Below, in pieces: positions 1-8,081 of a stretch of DNA of 32,679 nt (the stretch's first letter is position 1; each line of letters begins with the position of its first letter). The notes beneath the pieces are model-generated. The model searched no databases. It was not told where the DNA came from and saw only the letters and a program-made list of their open reading frames with translations. Both the position numbers and the translations under genes were made by a program. This stretch comes from Bodo saltans (lineage: Eukaryota > Euglenozoa > Kinetoplastea > Eubodonida > Bodonidae), in assembly GCA_001460835.1 (NCBI GenBank), contig CYKH01002064.1, positions 12,979 to 45,657 of the forward strand. The letters are read 5' to 3'.

Positions 1-320
1 GCCTATGCCCTCCTACCTCTGATCACGTTTATGTTTCCACAAGAGAGAGAGAGATATTTGAAACGTTTTACTGAAGCAAAGTGACTCTCCAATTGTGAGC
101 TCTTGTTCCCCCCTCCAGTTAGGGTGTTCGTGTGTGTAAGAAGCACGATCACGCGAGTATTTTTCCGAAGAGTTTTGCCATTTCATGCCCCCCTCAAAGA
201 ATTCGCTTTCTTTTCGATTCGCACTTTCGTAAAGGAACAAATGTTTGCTGCAATGCGGTTGAGATGAACCTGCACTTTTGATTGCCTTGCCTTCGTTTTT
301 TCAACAATATCGATTGCTCG
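1..320. other. Intergenic / untranslated stretch, no gene seen
   Basis: No convincing coding sequence is visible on either strand; the short open frames here have no recognisable protein character. The stretch holds a short GA microsatellite at about 42-54 and several C/T-rich patches. In a kinetoplastid unit transcribed left to right this would be the 3' untranslated region of an upstream gene followed by the spacer leading to the gene at 379; this is inference. Confidence 0.55.
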
Positions 321-353
321 TTTTTTTTCTTTCTACGCGCAATACATCACCAG
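321..353 (+). promoter_or_regulatory. Putative trans-splice acceptor (pyrimidine tract + AG) for gene 1
   Basis: A 14-base pure pyrimidine run at 321-334 is followed by the first AG at 352-353. The ATG at 379 is the first ATG after it, giving a 25-base leader before the spliced leader. This is the usual arrangement of kinetoplastid spliced-leader acceptor sites. The exact AG used is inferred. Confidence 0.6.
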
Positions 354-378
354 AGAGGAGCATCTGCGGTATAGAAGA

Positions 379-3102
379 ATGTCGCTCACGTCCCAACCCT
401 CAATGCACTTCACGAAGTCCTTCGTGCGGCGTGCAGATGATAACACAAGTGGTTCCGTGGGAGGTGGAGGTGCACTTGCCCAGCCGGTAGGTGCTCCCGC
501 ACCGATGACGACCGCGCGCATTCTACCAACACACACGAAAGCGAACTACGAGCAGTTTCACCTCGTCATCGCAAAGCATTACGCCAATGAGTGCGAAAAT
601 GTATGTGCCGAGTTTTTGGACACATGCCGCCGTGTTTTTGCCGGAATGCAACAAGCAAACAAATACGTGACGAACCATCAACTTCAAGAAACACTGTCGA
701 TTAGTCCTGGAGGCCTCGTTGGGCTCGTGCTGGGCGGCAATAATCTTCAAAACGATCCCAATTCGAGCGATAACGCCAACGTCGAGCGTCAAGTTCGCAA
801 CGCCATTCGCATTGCGTCTAGCATCGTGAAGGATGGCTTGCACGAAGACTTGAGCCGCCAGAAACCTCTTCGGCAAATTAGCAGTCAATCCTTTGTGCAC
901 AGCGAAGAGTTGGCGTATGTGCACTTGTGGCACAGTAGGCGTGAGGGGCGTAAGTTCCAGCAACAGCTACGCAGCCTGGCCGCAGTTCGCCACCGCATCC
1001 CCGCACCCAAAATGTTGTGCGTCCCCTTCTCGGTGGCCTTGGCGTATCAGGGCCGGTTCATCACGGTGACGTGGATGCCGCCGCTCATTGATGAGTTGCC
1101 AATGACATGCACTAACGACGGAGTTGTGGGAACAATGGATGATGCATGGCGGTTTTCCTGCGGCGCATCGCTCACCCCCCAGCACACCCAGCAGCTCGGC
1201 AACAGACTGTCGTTCCACGCAGGTGCGGATGGAAGGTACTACACGATCACAAGCTGCGTACCTCCCCTCGGAGATCGCAACACCGATAGCTCAAATGTGT
1301 GCAGATATGAGCATATGATGACTGACCGCGCAGGTGCTGACGATGATCTTCGTGCAGTAGAAATTCATGTTGAGAACGCCTTGACGCGCGCAGCGGTGAA
1401 CCTCGGTGACGTTGTCACGAACGAGGAGAAGCTTCGAGAAGCAGCCCCTGATCTCGTGACGAAGGTGTGCAGGGACGCTGGACTGAACAAACAGTTTCTG
1501 TTTCGTCTTCGTAACGTCATGGTGCAGACGCTTCAAAACAGCGGGCAGGACCAAGCGGCTGGTGCTACAGTGGACATGTTGGACACCGAGATGATTGGAC
1601 GAACGCTCAAGTCTGTCGTGGAAGCTCATTTGCTGTTGTCCATTGATGAATCCGACGGCCCTTTTACGTTATCGTCTCGCCTGGTCGTGGTGAACGAGCT
1701 CATGACCATTTTCTTCCGCAACCCAGAGTTTCTGCAAGGAACGCTGATGCCGTTGATGCGGTTGAAGTTCCGTGCCACCGACGCATTTGTCATTCACCCG
1801 TCGCATTTAAAGCTTGGAATGGTGGCGCGAATGCTCGCAGAGCGATTTGCCATGACGTTCGATCCCAAGACAAGGAAGTTTGCCACGTTTCTCGAAGATC
1901 CAGTTGTTCTGGGACACACGGGACGATCCCCCATTAATAGTGCCGAATTCTTTTCCGGCAACAAGACTCTCGCATCCCGCCGTACGCAAGATCTTCTACA
2001 GCAAAGCTTTGTGGTGAAAGTGCCGCACCTTCTCCTCCCTTCGACGCCAAACTTCTCCTTTGCTCCCAAAATGGCCCCAGCGCTCTATGCCCTCTCTTTG
2101 GCTCTCATGACAACAACAGAGGCCTACGCCACCGTTGCCTCAGGTAGCGACAAAGATTTTATCACGACATCCTCCAGCGGTCGGCAGGAGCTTCCTCGTA
2201 ATGTGCTCCGTCAGTTCTACTCAGGCCTCGCTGCATACTTTGGTCAACGATCTCAATACCTTGCTGCGGATTTAGCGAGTGATTCTATCGTCGTCGAGAA
2301 CATGATTCAGCGCGAGGGGAATGCACTGGGGCATTCGATGCAAGCCGCCTCCAACCGCTTGAACATGATCGACGTCGAACATATTTTATCACGCGTCTCT
2401 GAGTGCTTGCGTACCAGCCCAGAGGCAGTCGGTATGCAGAACGACGCGTGGACACATGTGATGCTCAGTATTGTGGAGCGTGTGTGTGGGCCGAATATTC
2501 AACCGATTTCTCGTGACCATGAGAAGGAGCTGGAGGTGAAGACAACGTTGCGACGAGTGCTCTTGACGTTCTTCTCGGAGTGTCCGGTAAGCGGTCGCGA
2601 AATTATGAAGCGGCTACCCGACGCGGTTCTCAAACTTGCGCTCTCCTTTCCAAAAGAGCGGCTGCTTCCATCGTTGCTCCTTATTGCTCAAGCGTCGCAG
2701 TTTGTCCTCCTTGACGATTCCACCGCGAACACAGAGCCCCTGGATCAAAATGATTGTAGCGTGTTATGCAAGGTGTGGGATGAGTTGATTGCTCAGTCCA
2801 TCCCCATGTGGCTGATGGTATGCGATGCGTGCCCCACCGATGCTCTGTTCGAGGAGACTCTAGGAAGGCTGCTTGCCGATGATGAGGCGCTAACCCTCTT
2901 GCAGTTCGTGGTCATGGTGTCCAAGGTAGGCCATGTACAGATGCTGCTGGCAGAAGAGCATGGATTGCGCGTTGACCGAAGGAAGGCGTTGCTAGAGCAG
3001 TTCACGTCGTCGTTTAGGCACCAGATGGGCCACTTCCAACTCGAGAAAAAGATGGAGAAGGTCACCGAAGAAGTGGACAGTCTCATTCAACCGTTTGAAT
3101 AA
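379..3102 (+). CDS. Gene 1: divergent CLU (clustered mitochondria)-like protein, 907 aa
   Basis: No close named relative is recognised. Several motifs match the order seen in CLU/CluA/TIF31-family proteins. At residues 218-236 a hydrophobic stretch around VALAYQGRFITVTWMPPL resembles the family's 'dyrG.r..a..lPi' segment. At 280-296 HAGADGRYYTI followed by PP resembles 'H.GtDGRYY.lDfaR.fPPE'. At 367-383 DAGLNKQFLFRLRNV resembles 'GIN.r.lG.lr'. At 403-416 TEMIGRTLKSVV resembles 'EM.aRt.Kn'. A helical segment at 459-500 fits the part that follows in the family. The C-terminal 400 residues are helical and end in a charged coiled-coil-like tail. Family members are cytosolic; those studied affect mitochondrial distribution and bind mRNAs for mitochondrial proteins. 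Whether this divergent protein shares that role is unknown. ATG 379 is the first ATG after the acceptor. Two further divergent copies of the module lie at 14822 and 20625. Confidence 0.72.
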   Translation: MSLTSQPSMHFTKSFVRRADDNTSGSVGGGGALAQPVGAPAPMTTARILPTHTKANYEQFHLVIAKHYANECENVCAEFLDTCRRVFAGMQQANKYVTNHQLQETLSISPGGLVGLVLGGNNLQNDPNSSDNANVERQVRNAIRIASSIVKDGLHEDLSRQKPLRQISSQSFVHSEELAYVHLWHSRREGRKFQQQLRSLAAVRHRIPAPKMLCVPFSVALAYQGRFITVTWMPPLIDELPMTCTNDGVVGTMDDAWRFSCGASLTPQHTQQLGNRLSFHAGADGRYYTITSCVPPLGDRNTDSSNVCRYEHMMTDRAGADDDLRAVEIHVENALTRAAVNLGDVVTNEEKLREAAPDLVTKVCRDAGLNKQFLFRLRNVMVQTLQNSGQDQAAGATVDMLDTEMIGRTLKSVVEAHLLLSIDESDGPFTLSSRLVVVNELMTIFFRNPEFLQGTLMPLMRLKFRATDAFVIHPSHLKLGMVARMLAERFAMTFDPKTRKFATFLEDPVVLGHTGRSPINSAEFFSGNKTLASRRTQDLLQQSFVVKVPHLLLPSTPNFSFAPKMAPALYALSLALMTTTEAYATVASGSDKDFITTSSSGRQELPRNVLRQFYSGLAAYFGQRSQYLAADLASDSIVVENMIQREGNALGHSMQAASNRLNMIDVEHILSRVSECLRTSPEAVGMQNDAWTHVMLSIVERVCGPNIQPISRDHEKELEVKTTLRRVLLTFFSECPVSGREIMKRLPDAVLKLALSFPKERLLPSLLLIAQASQFVLLDDSTANTEPLDQNDCSVLCKVWDELIAQSIPMWLMVCDACPTDALFEETLGRLLADDEALTLLQFVVMVSKVGHVQMLLAEEHGLRVDRRKALLEQFTSSFRHQMGHFQLEKKMEKVTEEVDSLIQPFE

Positions 3103-3203
3103 ACGGGCGGATGCGCACATGAAAAGAACTTTAGTCAGTAGTTGTGAAACTGCAAGCGCTGGTAAGAAAGCCCCCTGCTGCTCTGGTAGACTTGGAGCAA
3201 AGG

Positions 3204-3223
3204 GCCTCATGACATCATGAGGC
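3204..3223. repeat. Perfect inverted repeat, 9-base arms, 2-base centre
   Basis: GCCTCATGA (3204-3212) and TCATGAGGC (3215-3223) are exact reverse complements separated by CA. It lies about 100 bases past the stop codon of gene 1, so in RNA it could form a tight hairpin in that transcript's 3' untranslated region. A two-base loop is too small for an ideal hairpin, so a DNA-level palindrome or a loop opened by one or two pairs is as likely. No function is known. Confidence 0.5.
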
Positions 3224-3351
3224 GCATCTCGAACGAACACATATCACTAGCTCCTCCCCGAACACAATTTTTGTACGGCAAAAGTCGAACTGTGTTGCAT
3301 GTAGCCCTTCTTGTTAGTGGTGCCTGTGTTCTTTGACAAATTGTCGTTACA

Positions 3352-3404
3352 CGTTTCTTTGTCCCTCTCAGATTAGAATTTTTAGTTACATATGCATTTT
3401 GCAG
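3352..3404 (+). promoter_or_regulatory. Putative trans-splice acceptor region for gene 2
   Basis: A pyrimidine-rich tract (3352-3369, interrupted by one G) ends in AG at 3370-3371. A second AG follows at 3403-3404. Use of the first AG would leave an out-of-frame ATG at 3392 in the leader, opening a 12-codon upstream frame that stops at 3430. Use of the second gives 3462 as the first ATG. Confidence 0.5.
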
Positions 3405-3461
3405 CATCTTTTGTGGTTAAGTTTCGTTAACGCTGCCTTCAAAGATTGCCAATCACCCCTG

Positions 3462-4085
3462 ATGCCAGCACATCACTTGATGATGATGCTTCTTAGTGAG
3501 CAGACGATACGTGGTACTCTGATCGATTTAGAGACGACAGATCGACTCATTCTTCAACGTAACGCCCTGCACCCAGAAATGGATCATATCCAGCCCTGTT
3601 CAGACAAGATTACAAGACTGTCCGAGGCCATGTCAGCATGGGATGCGTCCTCGCACAACTGGTTTGATACAGACGATGCCAGCGACGATCTCGTTCACAG
3701 TTTGCAGTTTATCACGGATGACAGGACTATTTCACAAATTGCAATGCACAGAAGTAGTATTGCCCTTCTGCAGCAACTTGAGGCAAGCGCTCGAACTGAT
3801 TTGGAAGCATTCTGGTTCGTTGAATGGGAGCTGCTTGAGGGCTCACATACCTTGCAACAGCTGCGCGAAGCAGAGCCGCGTTACGACTTTGCATCGGGCT
3901 GCGTGCAGGTGCAGCGTGGCCGACCAGGGACAGGCAGAGTAGTCGGACGAGTTCACTCCAATCAGCCACAGCAACTGGCTGCTCAGCGGCGTCCGGTTGC
4001 GTGGACACCACAACAATTGATGCATGACCGTTCTGAAAGCGCTTCGTCTGGAAGAGTGTCCAAAGAGCCTCCTCCTTGGTGGTGA
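3462..4085 (+). CDS. Gene 2: small helical repeat protein of unknown function, 207 aa
   Basis: Not recognised as a named family. The start is taken at ATG 3462 because the frame's earlier opening codon (3333) is TTG and lies before the splice acceptor; ATG 3480 is an alternative. The N-terminus (residues 10-37) reads LLSEQTIRGTLIDLE and then RNALHP, closely echoing a segment of gene 3 (residues 729-753: LLEEPLYRRHL, then RNALLP). A second charged helix is at about 104-140. The last 65 residues are Gln/Arg/Ser/Pro-rich and look disordered. The shared repeat ties it to genes 3-5, so it may be a truncated or minimal member of that set. It could also be a marginal gene, but its composition and the flanking splice signals favour a real one. 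Confidence 0.6.
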   Translation: MPAHHLMMMLLSEQTIRGTLIDLETTDRLILQRNALHPEMDHIQPCSDKITRLSEAMSAWDASSHNWFDTDDASDDLVHSLQFITDDRTISQIAMHRSSIALLQQLEASARTDLEAFWFVEWELLEGSHTLQQLREAEPRYDFASGCVQVQRGRPGTGRVVGRVHSNQPQQLAAQRRPVAWTPQQLMHDRSESASSGRVSKEPPPWW

Positions 4086-4160
4086 TGAGACAGAGCCAGT
4101 CTTCCCCCAGCTAAGTTTGACTTTCACTGTAGATTTTTTCAATTGTTTTTGAATGCAAGA

Positions 4161-4238
4161 CCTTGTTTTCCTTCCTCTGCAAAACGTGCACGTTACATTG
4201 CATCCTCACATTGTGTTTTATGGTTGCTGCACACGGAG
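4161..4238 (+). promoter_or_regulatory. Putative trans-splice acceptor for gene 3
   Basis: A 20-base tract at 4161-4180, pyrimidine apart from two G's, is followed by an AG-free stretch until AG at 4237-4238. The ATG at 4219 lies before that AG and so would be removed, leaving ATG 4250 as the first start with an 11-base leader. AG at 4243-4244 is a possible alternative. Confidence 0.5.
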
Positions 4239-4249
4239 TGTAAGAGCTG

Positions 4250-7200
4250 ATGGAACTCGCCGATCTAGAAACGCTCGAGCCTGCTGAGCGGCAAGTTCTT
4301 GAAACAGAAGAGGCGCAGCATTTTGCCGCCTTCAATGCACTTGACGCTCAGCAAAAGACGATGTTTATGTTGTCGATGTTATCTCGGCAACTTCTCGTGT
4401 CACAAGACCGCCAGCGCCGAAGGATAGAAGTAGAAGCTCTCCTCGCAGTGAGACAATTGGCGCTGATGACCAATGAAGTCGTGGGTCGTGTCACGTACGT
4501 TGCAAATGACGAAGCAAGAAGTCGTAGTCGTTTGTTGTTACAGGCAAGTCTCCACCTCGAGCAGTCGACAGAGCGGTCAGAGGAACGTCTCTTGGAGTCA
4601 TCGGAGCGATATGCTGTGCAGGAACGAGAGGCACTAGAACGCCGTGCTCTTCTTGTGCACTGGTGTTTGACGGTGAAACAAGCGTTGACCATTACAATCT
4701 TAAACGAAGAGCGTATCTCCCGTGTGATCACTATTGAAGGTCCGCATTATTGGCGCAAGCAGCTGATTAGTTGCGGAGACGAAGAATACGCCTCGCGGCG
4801 AGCTCTTGACAGTGCTGCGCTGGTGGGGCGGATCGCCTTGATGGCAGACGCATCGGTGTTCCTTTTGGCCTTGCGCACGAAGCACGCGACGGCCGTTAGT
4901 GAGATCACGGGCGCCGAGGCAGATTTTAGGCGTTTGATGACAGACGAAGAGCAGCTGCAGCGCTTAGGTCTCTGCACTGATGCAGTTCACTCAGAACACG
5001 TCGCTGCGCTGGTGGCAATGTTGACGGAGGAAATCGCATTACGAAAGGAGGTCCAACGAGAATTCTCCCTCAACACGCAGCGTTCACGATTAGCACAGGA
5101 GGAGAGCGATGCTCGGCGCTCCTTCCAAGGCCGCGAGGCGATCATCCGAAGTGCGGCGTCGAATGACATCTTCGACAAAGTGTACTTTTGGACCGAGTCC
5201 CACCGACAGGTTGCCTCCGAGGCGCGGCATCGTGGATCGTTGGTCAGGTTTGTGGAACCTTTGGCTCGTGTTGGGCTCGGTGCGGTGATCACGATGCTCA
5301 ATGAGATGCAACGATTTACGTCCGGCTACGACGCAATGTGCCAACGATTTCAGATGGAATGCTGCCTCTTGACATTGCAGCATGACGAGGAGCCGCAAGC
5401 CCGCATGAAGCTCTTCCACGAAGAAGAAAGAAGCAGAGCTCGCGACTTGACCAACGCTGCGGGCTGGAAGTACATTCGCACCGTGGAGCTAGCTCAATGG
5501 GAATACGAATGCCGCGAGGAGGTCGTAGAGGAGTGGGAGTCGGAGAGTAACGAATTGGAAACGTGGCTCCTTCAACGATTGATTCGACTGACCAACGATG
5601 CGATGATGTCTGCGTCTGAACGGGGAGGGAACGGCAGGATGGAGACGCTGGCAGCTGCGAACAACAGCCTTCGCAGTGGCCATGGTGGAGGAGGGGTTGA
5701 TGCAGGAGGAGAGTTGTTGTTTGCGTCGTCTTTCACGGCGGAATCCGACAAATTGTTTGTCAAGAATCTCATCGAGCAAGAAGAATTTCCTCGACAAAAA
5801 CTCCACCGTATTGAGCACACAGAGTTTATCGACATGGTTTCGCAATGCATCCAGCGAGGCGAGACTGTGCAGCGGCAGCAGATGCTTCGTGCCTATGACT
5901 TGGACTTTGTAGGGATCAAGTGGAAGAGTAGATCAAAGCAAAAGGTGTTGCTTCGCACTGGTGCACTGTACGATGCCGAGTTCCGCCAACGAACGGATCT
6001 TGAGGAGCTGGCAGGTAGACTTCATATTACGATGACAGAAGCATTCACGGCGTGGAGACTTTTGAAACTGGATGCGCCCCGAAGTTACCTCCATGGACGT
6101 GCGCTGGAGTCGAAGCATGCCCTTCAGCACATTGCAGCAATGGAGCGTATCGTCATGGTGGAGCACCACTACGGCGCGGCTCTGGAAGAGTGCGAGAGAG
6201 TTGCCTTTCGTCGTCTCGTCACGAAGCACCAGGTTCATGGCATGGTGACTCTTGGGTCAGCAGGAAGGCGGCAGATCACCGACCTTGAGCATCAACACTT
6301 CTTAGTCGACATCCGCGAGCCGCACGAGCGTTGGCTACTGGAGAAGCGAATCGCATCCAACTTTGTGGGGAATGTGGAATCGTTTGTGCGAGCAAATGAA
6401 GTGATGGCAGCAGAATCGAAATCAATAGTTCAGTTGTTGGAGGAACCGTTGTACCGCCGACACCTCACTGTCTATGAGGAACTGAGTGCCAGAAATGCAT
6501 TGTTGCCGACCTTGGAGGAGCTTGCTCGCCGATGGATTGCCGAGCAGTCAACCTGCGCGGTGGTGCTCCTTTCCAAGGAACATGATCAATCCGCGCTGTG
6601 GTCTCACCAGCAACACCTCAGACGTGCGATGGTGCACGGCGAGCAACTGATCATGCTCCGTCTGAAGGAATCGTTCTCTCGTAAAACTCTTGTGCTCCGA
6701 GAGATCCATACATTCCATCAAGAGTTTGCGCACCTCCCTAAGCGAATGAAGGTGTTGCTTGAAGAACATTGGGCAAGACAGGAGCTGGATCAAGTCTTTC
6801 GGTTTGTGATCGATGAGCCGCAACGGAGAAGTCATGTGGCTGCAGAGCAGGAACGTGCGTTTTTTCTCTTGAAGACTGGCGAAGGGATCAACCGAACGGT
6901 ACTTGGAGCGTTTTTTGAGAAGGAACGGAACGCCCGGAAAAAGGTAGCCCTTCACGAAGAAGACGACTGGGAAGCTGTCGGATTGTCGCAAAGATTCCGC
7001 CGTTCGTCGATTCGCCGCAGTGTACCACTTCCCTTTAAGCCCCCTGCAACACATGATCCGATCCACAACCATAACATGAATCCCCTCCTTGGCAGTCCAC
7101 CAACAAAGTTTCCATCACCCCAGTCGTGGAATGTCGCGGTGGAGCACAACGATGCTGCTGCTGCTGCTGCTGCTGCTCCTATGGAACAACAAACAAGCAA

Positions 7201-7747
7201 CAAGCTCTACACCATCATGAGCATCACGGACAACAACAATCTGTCATCGCCAACTGACGCTTTGATTATGATCGCCAACAACGGCGTGCAGCAAGGCCCT
7301 ATTGTTGCTACCGAGAATTCCACACTTGCATCACATGCTTCTTGGTGCAACAGCTCGACGCCAATCGACGCAAGCAAACTGGAAGATGCTGAAGTGCTGA
7401 TTCGTCTTCAGATCCTTCGTCATGAAGATCAAGCCACACGACAGTTGTTTCAGCTCTTGAAGAAGCCCGTCAATGCACAACAGGCACATCGGACACCAAC
7501 AAAGCCGATGTTTGCCTTTACATCGCCCAATCGGCCTCACACAGCCGTTTCCGTCACTGCTCGAGCCAACATCGTGGCGTCCAATAATAATACCGGTAGT
7601 GCCATCAAAGATGGGGTTTCTCCTTCAAGTGTCACACGGGAGATGCAGCAGTTTACGACTCCAAAAAGGCCAGATAAGAGTAATCAAGATCTGATGACAC
7701 AAGGTTCCCCAAGAAGCCACTATTTCCGGGGATCGTTCACCCAGTAG
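4250..7747 (+). CDS. Gene 3: large charged helical-repeat protein of unknown function, 1165 aa
   Basis: No named family is recognised. Residues 1-910 are almost continuously alpha-helical in character, rich in Glu, Arg, Leu and Ala. They carry a degenerate recurring motif of the form (hydrophobic)x(2-3)-E-E-xxx-R-xx-(L/F). Examples are LAQEESDARRSF (281-292), FHEEERSRARDL (389-400), LIEQEEFPRQKL (507-518), LLEEPLYRRHL (729-739), FVIDEPQRRSHV (852-863) and a late copy HEDQATRQLF near 1058. Residues 910-1165 are low complexity (Pro, Asn, Ser, Thr) with an eight-alanine run at 969-976 and two or three proline/threonine-rich patches. No signal peptide or membrane span is visible. The architecture suits a structural or scaffold protein, possibly cytoskeletal, but nothing in the sequence proves this. 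ATG 4250 is the first ATG after the acceptor. Confidence 0.8.
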   Translation: MELADLETLEPAERQVLETEEAQHFAAFNALDAQQKTMFMLSMLSRQLLVSQDRQRRRIEVEALLAVRQLALMTNEVVGRVTYVANDEARSRSRLLLQASLHLEQSTERSEERLLESSERYAVQEREALERRALLVHWCLTVKQALTITILNEERISRVITIEGPHYWRKQLISCGDEEYASRRALDSAALVGRIALMADASVFLLALRTKHATAVSEITGAEADFRRLMTDEEQLQRLGLCTDAVHSEHVAALVAMLTEEIALRKEVQREFSLNTQRSRLAQEESDARRSFQGREAIIRSAASNDIFDKVYFWTESHRQVASEARHRGSLVRFVEPLARVGLGAVITMLNEMQRFTSGYDAMCQRFQMECCLLTLQHDEEPQARMKLFHEEERSRARDLTNAAGWKYIRTVELAQWEYECREEVVEEWESESNELETWLLQRLIRLTNDAMMSASERGGNGRMETLAAANNSLRSGHGGGGVDAGGELLFASSFTAESDKLFVKNLIEQEEFPRQKLHRIEHTEFIDMVSQCIQRGETVQRQQMLRAYDLDFVGIKWKSRSKQKVLLRTGALYDAEFRQRTDLEELAGRLHITMTEAFTAWRLLKLDAPRSYLHGRALESKHALQHIAAMERIVMVEHHYGAALEECERVAFRRLVTKHQVHGMVTLGSAGRRQITDLEHQHFLVDIREPHERWLLEKRIASNFVGNVESFVRANEVMAAESKSIVQLLEEPLYRRHLTVYEELSARNALLPTLEELARRWIAEQSTCAVVLLSKEHDQSALWSHQQHLRRAMVHGEQLIMLRLKESFSRKTLVLREIHTFHQEFAHLPKRMKVLLEEHWARQELDQVFRFVIDEPQRRSHVAAEQERAFFLLKTGEGINRTVLGAFFEKERNARKKVALHEEDDWEAVGLSQRFRRSSIRRSVPLPFKPPATHDPIHNHNMNPLLGSPPTKFPSPQSWNVAVEHNDAAAAAAAAPMEQQTSNKLYTIMSITDNNNLSSPTDALIMIANNGVQQGPIVATENSTLASHASWCNSSTPIDASKLEDAEVLIRLQILRHEDQATRQLFQLLKKPVNAQQAHRTPTKPMFAFTSPNRPHTAVSVTARANIVASNNNTGSAIKDGVSPSSVTREMQQFTTPKRPDKSNQDLMTQGSPRSHYFRGSFTQ
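7154..7177 (+). repeat. GCT trinucleotide microsatellite coding for eight alanines
   Basis: Eight uninterrupted GCT codons follow a GAT codon inside gene 3. The pure single-codon run indicates recent slippage growth and probable length variation between strains. Confidence 0.9.
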
Positions 7748-8028
7748 CAGGAGCCACCACGGCCGACTGGTAGAAGCGTATGGGTCAAACATTTATTTGA
7801 GTTATTATTGTGCCCTTTCCCAAAGCCTTGTTCAACATGTACGATTGCACCCCCTTTTCTACGCGCACAACGACAGCGAATAGTACAAGTTTTCTTCCCT
7901 CTTACATTTTTCCCCCTTGATCGTGCGCTTCCTTCAAAGCTCTTCCTTCTTCACGAAAGTTCTTCGCCCCTGAGTGTCGTGCGGATGCACGCACAAAGGA
8001 TTCTCAACAGAAAGTGAAGCTTTGATTG
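7748..8028. other. Spacer between genes 3 and 4, pyrimidine-rich, no gene
   Basis: Most of a 334-base gap. It has several C/T-rich patches, notably around 7885-7920, but no open frame with protein-like composition. A 69-codon frame at 7808-8017 is made of these pyrimidine tracts and is not supported. Confidence 0.6.
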
Positions 8029-8053
8029 TCTCCTTTTTTTGCATTCTCTAAAG
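8029..8053 (+). promoter_or_regulatory. Putative trans-splice acceptor for gene 4
   Basis: A 12-base pyrimidine run at 8029-8040 is followed by AG at 8052-8053; AG at 8069-8070 is an alternative. ATG 8082 is the first ATG after either. Confidence 0.55.
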
Positions 8054-8081
8054 AAATAATACTCTGTCAGAAGGAGAGAAC

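Larger units (their letters stand above)
3103..3461. other. Spacer between genes 1 and 2, no coding function seen
   Basis: These 359 bases hold the presumed 3' untranslated region of gene 1, a perfect short palindrome (3204-3223) and a trans-splice acceptor region (about 3352-3404). An open frame that runs into gene 2 begins here only with a TTG at 3333 and lies upstream of the acceptor, so it is not taken as coding. Confidence 0.55.

Noticed and set aside
3333-3461. Upstream extension of gene 2 to 3333
   Set aside because: Begins with TTG, lies across the predicted trans-splice acceptor, and its peptide does not resemble the rest of the protein.
7808-8017. 69-codon open frame in the spacer between genes 3 and 4
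   Set aside because: Translates pyrimidine tracts into Phe/Pro/Leu-rich sequence; no repeat, domain or splice-site support.
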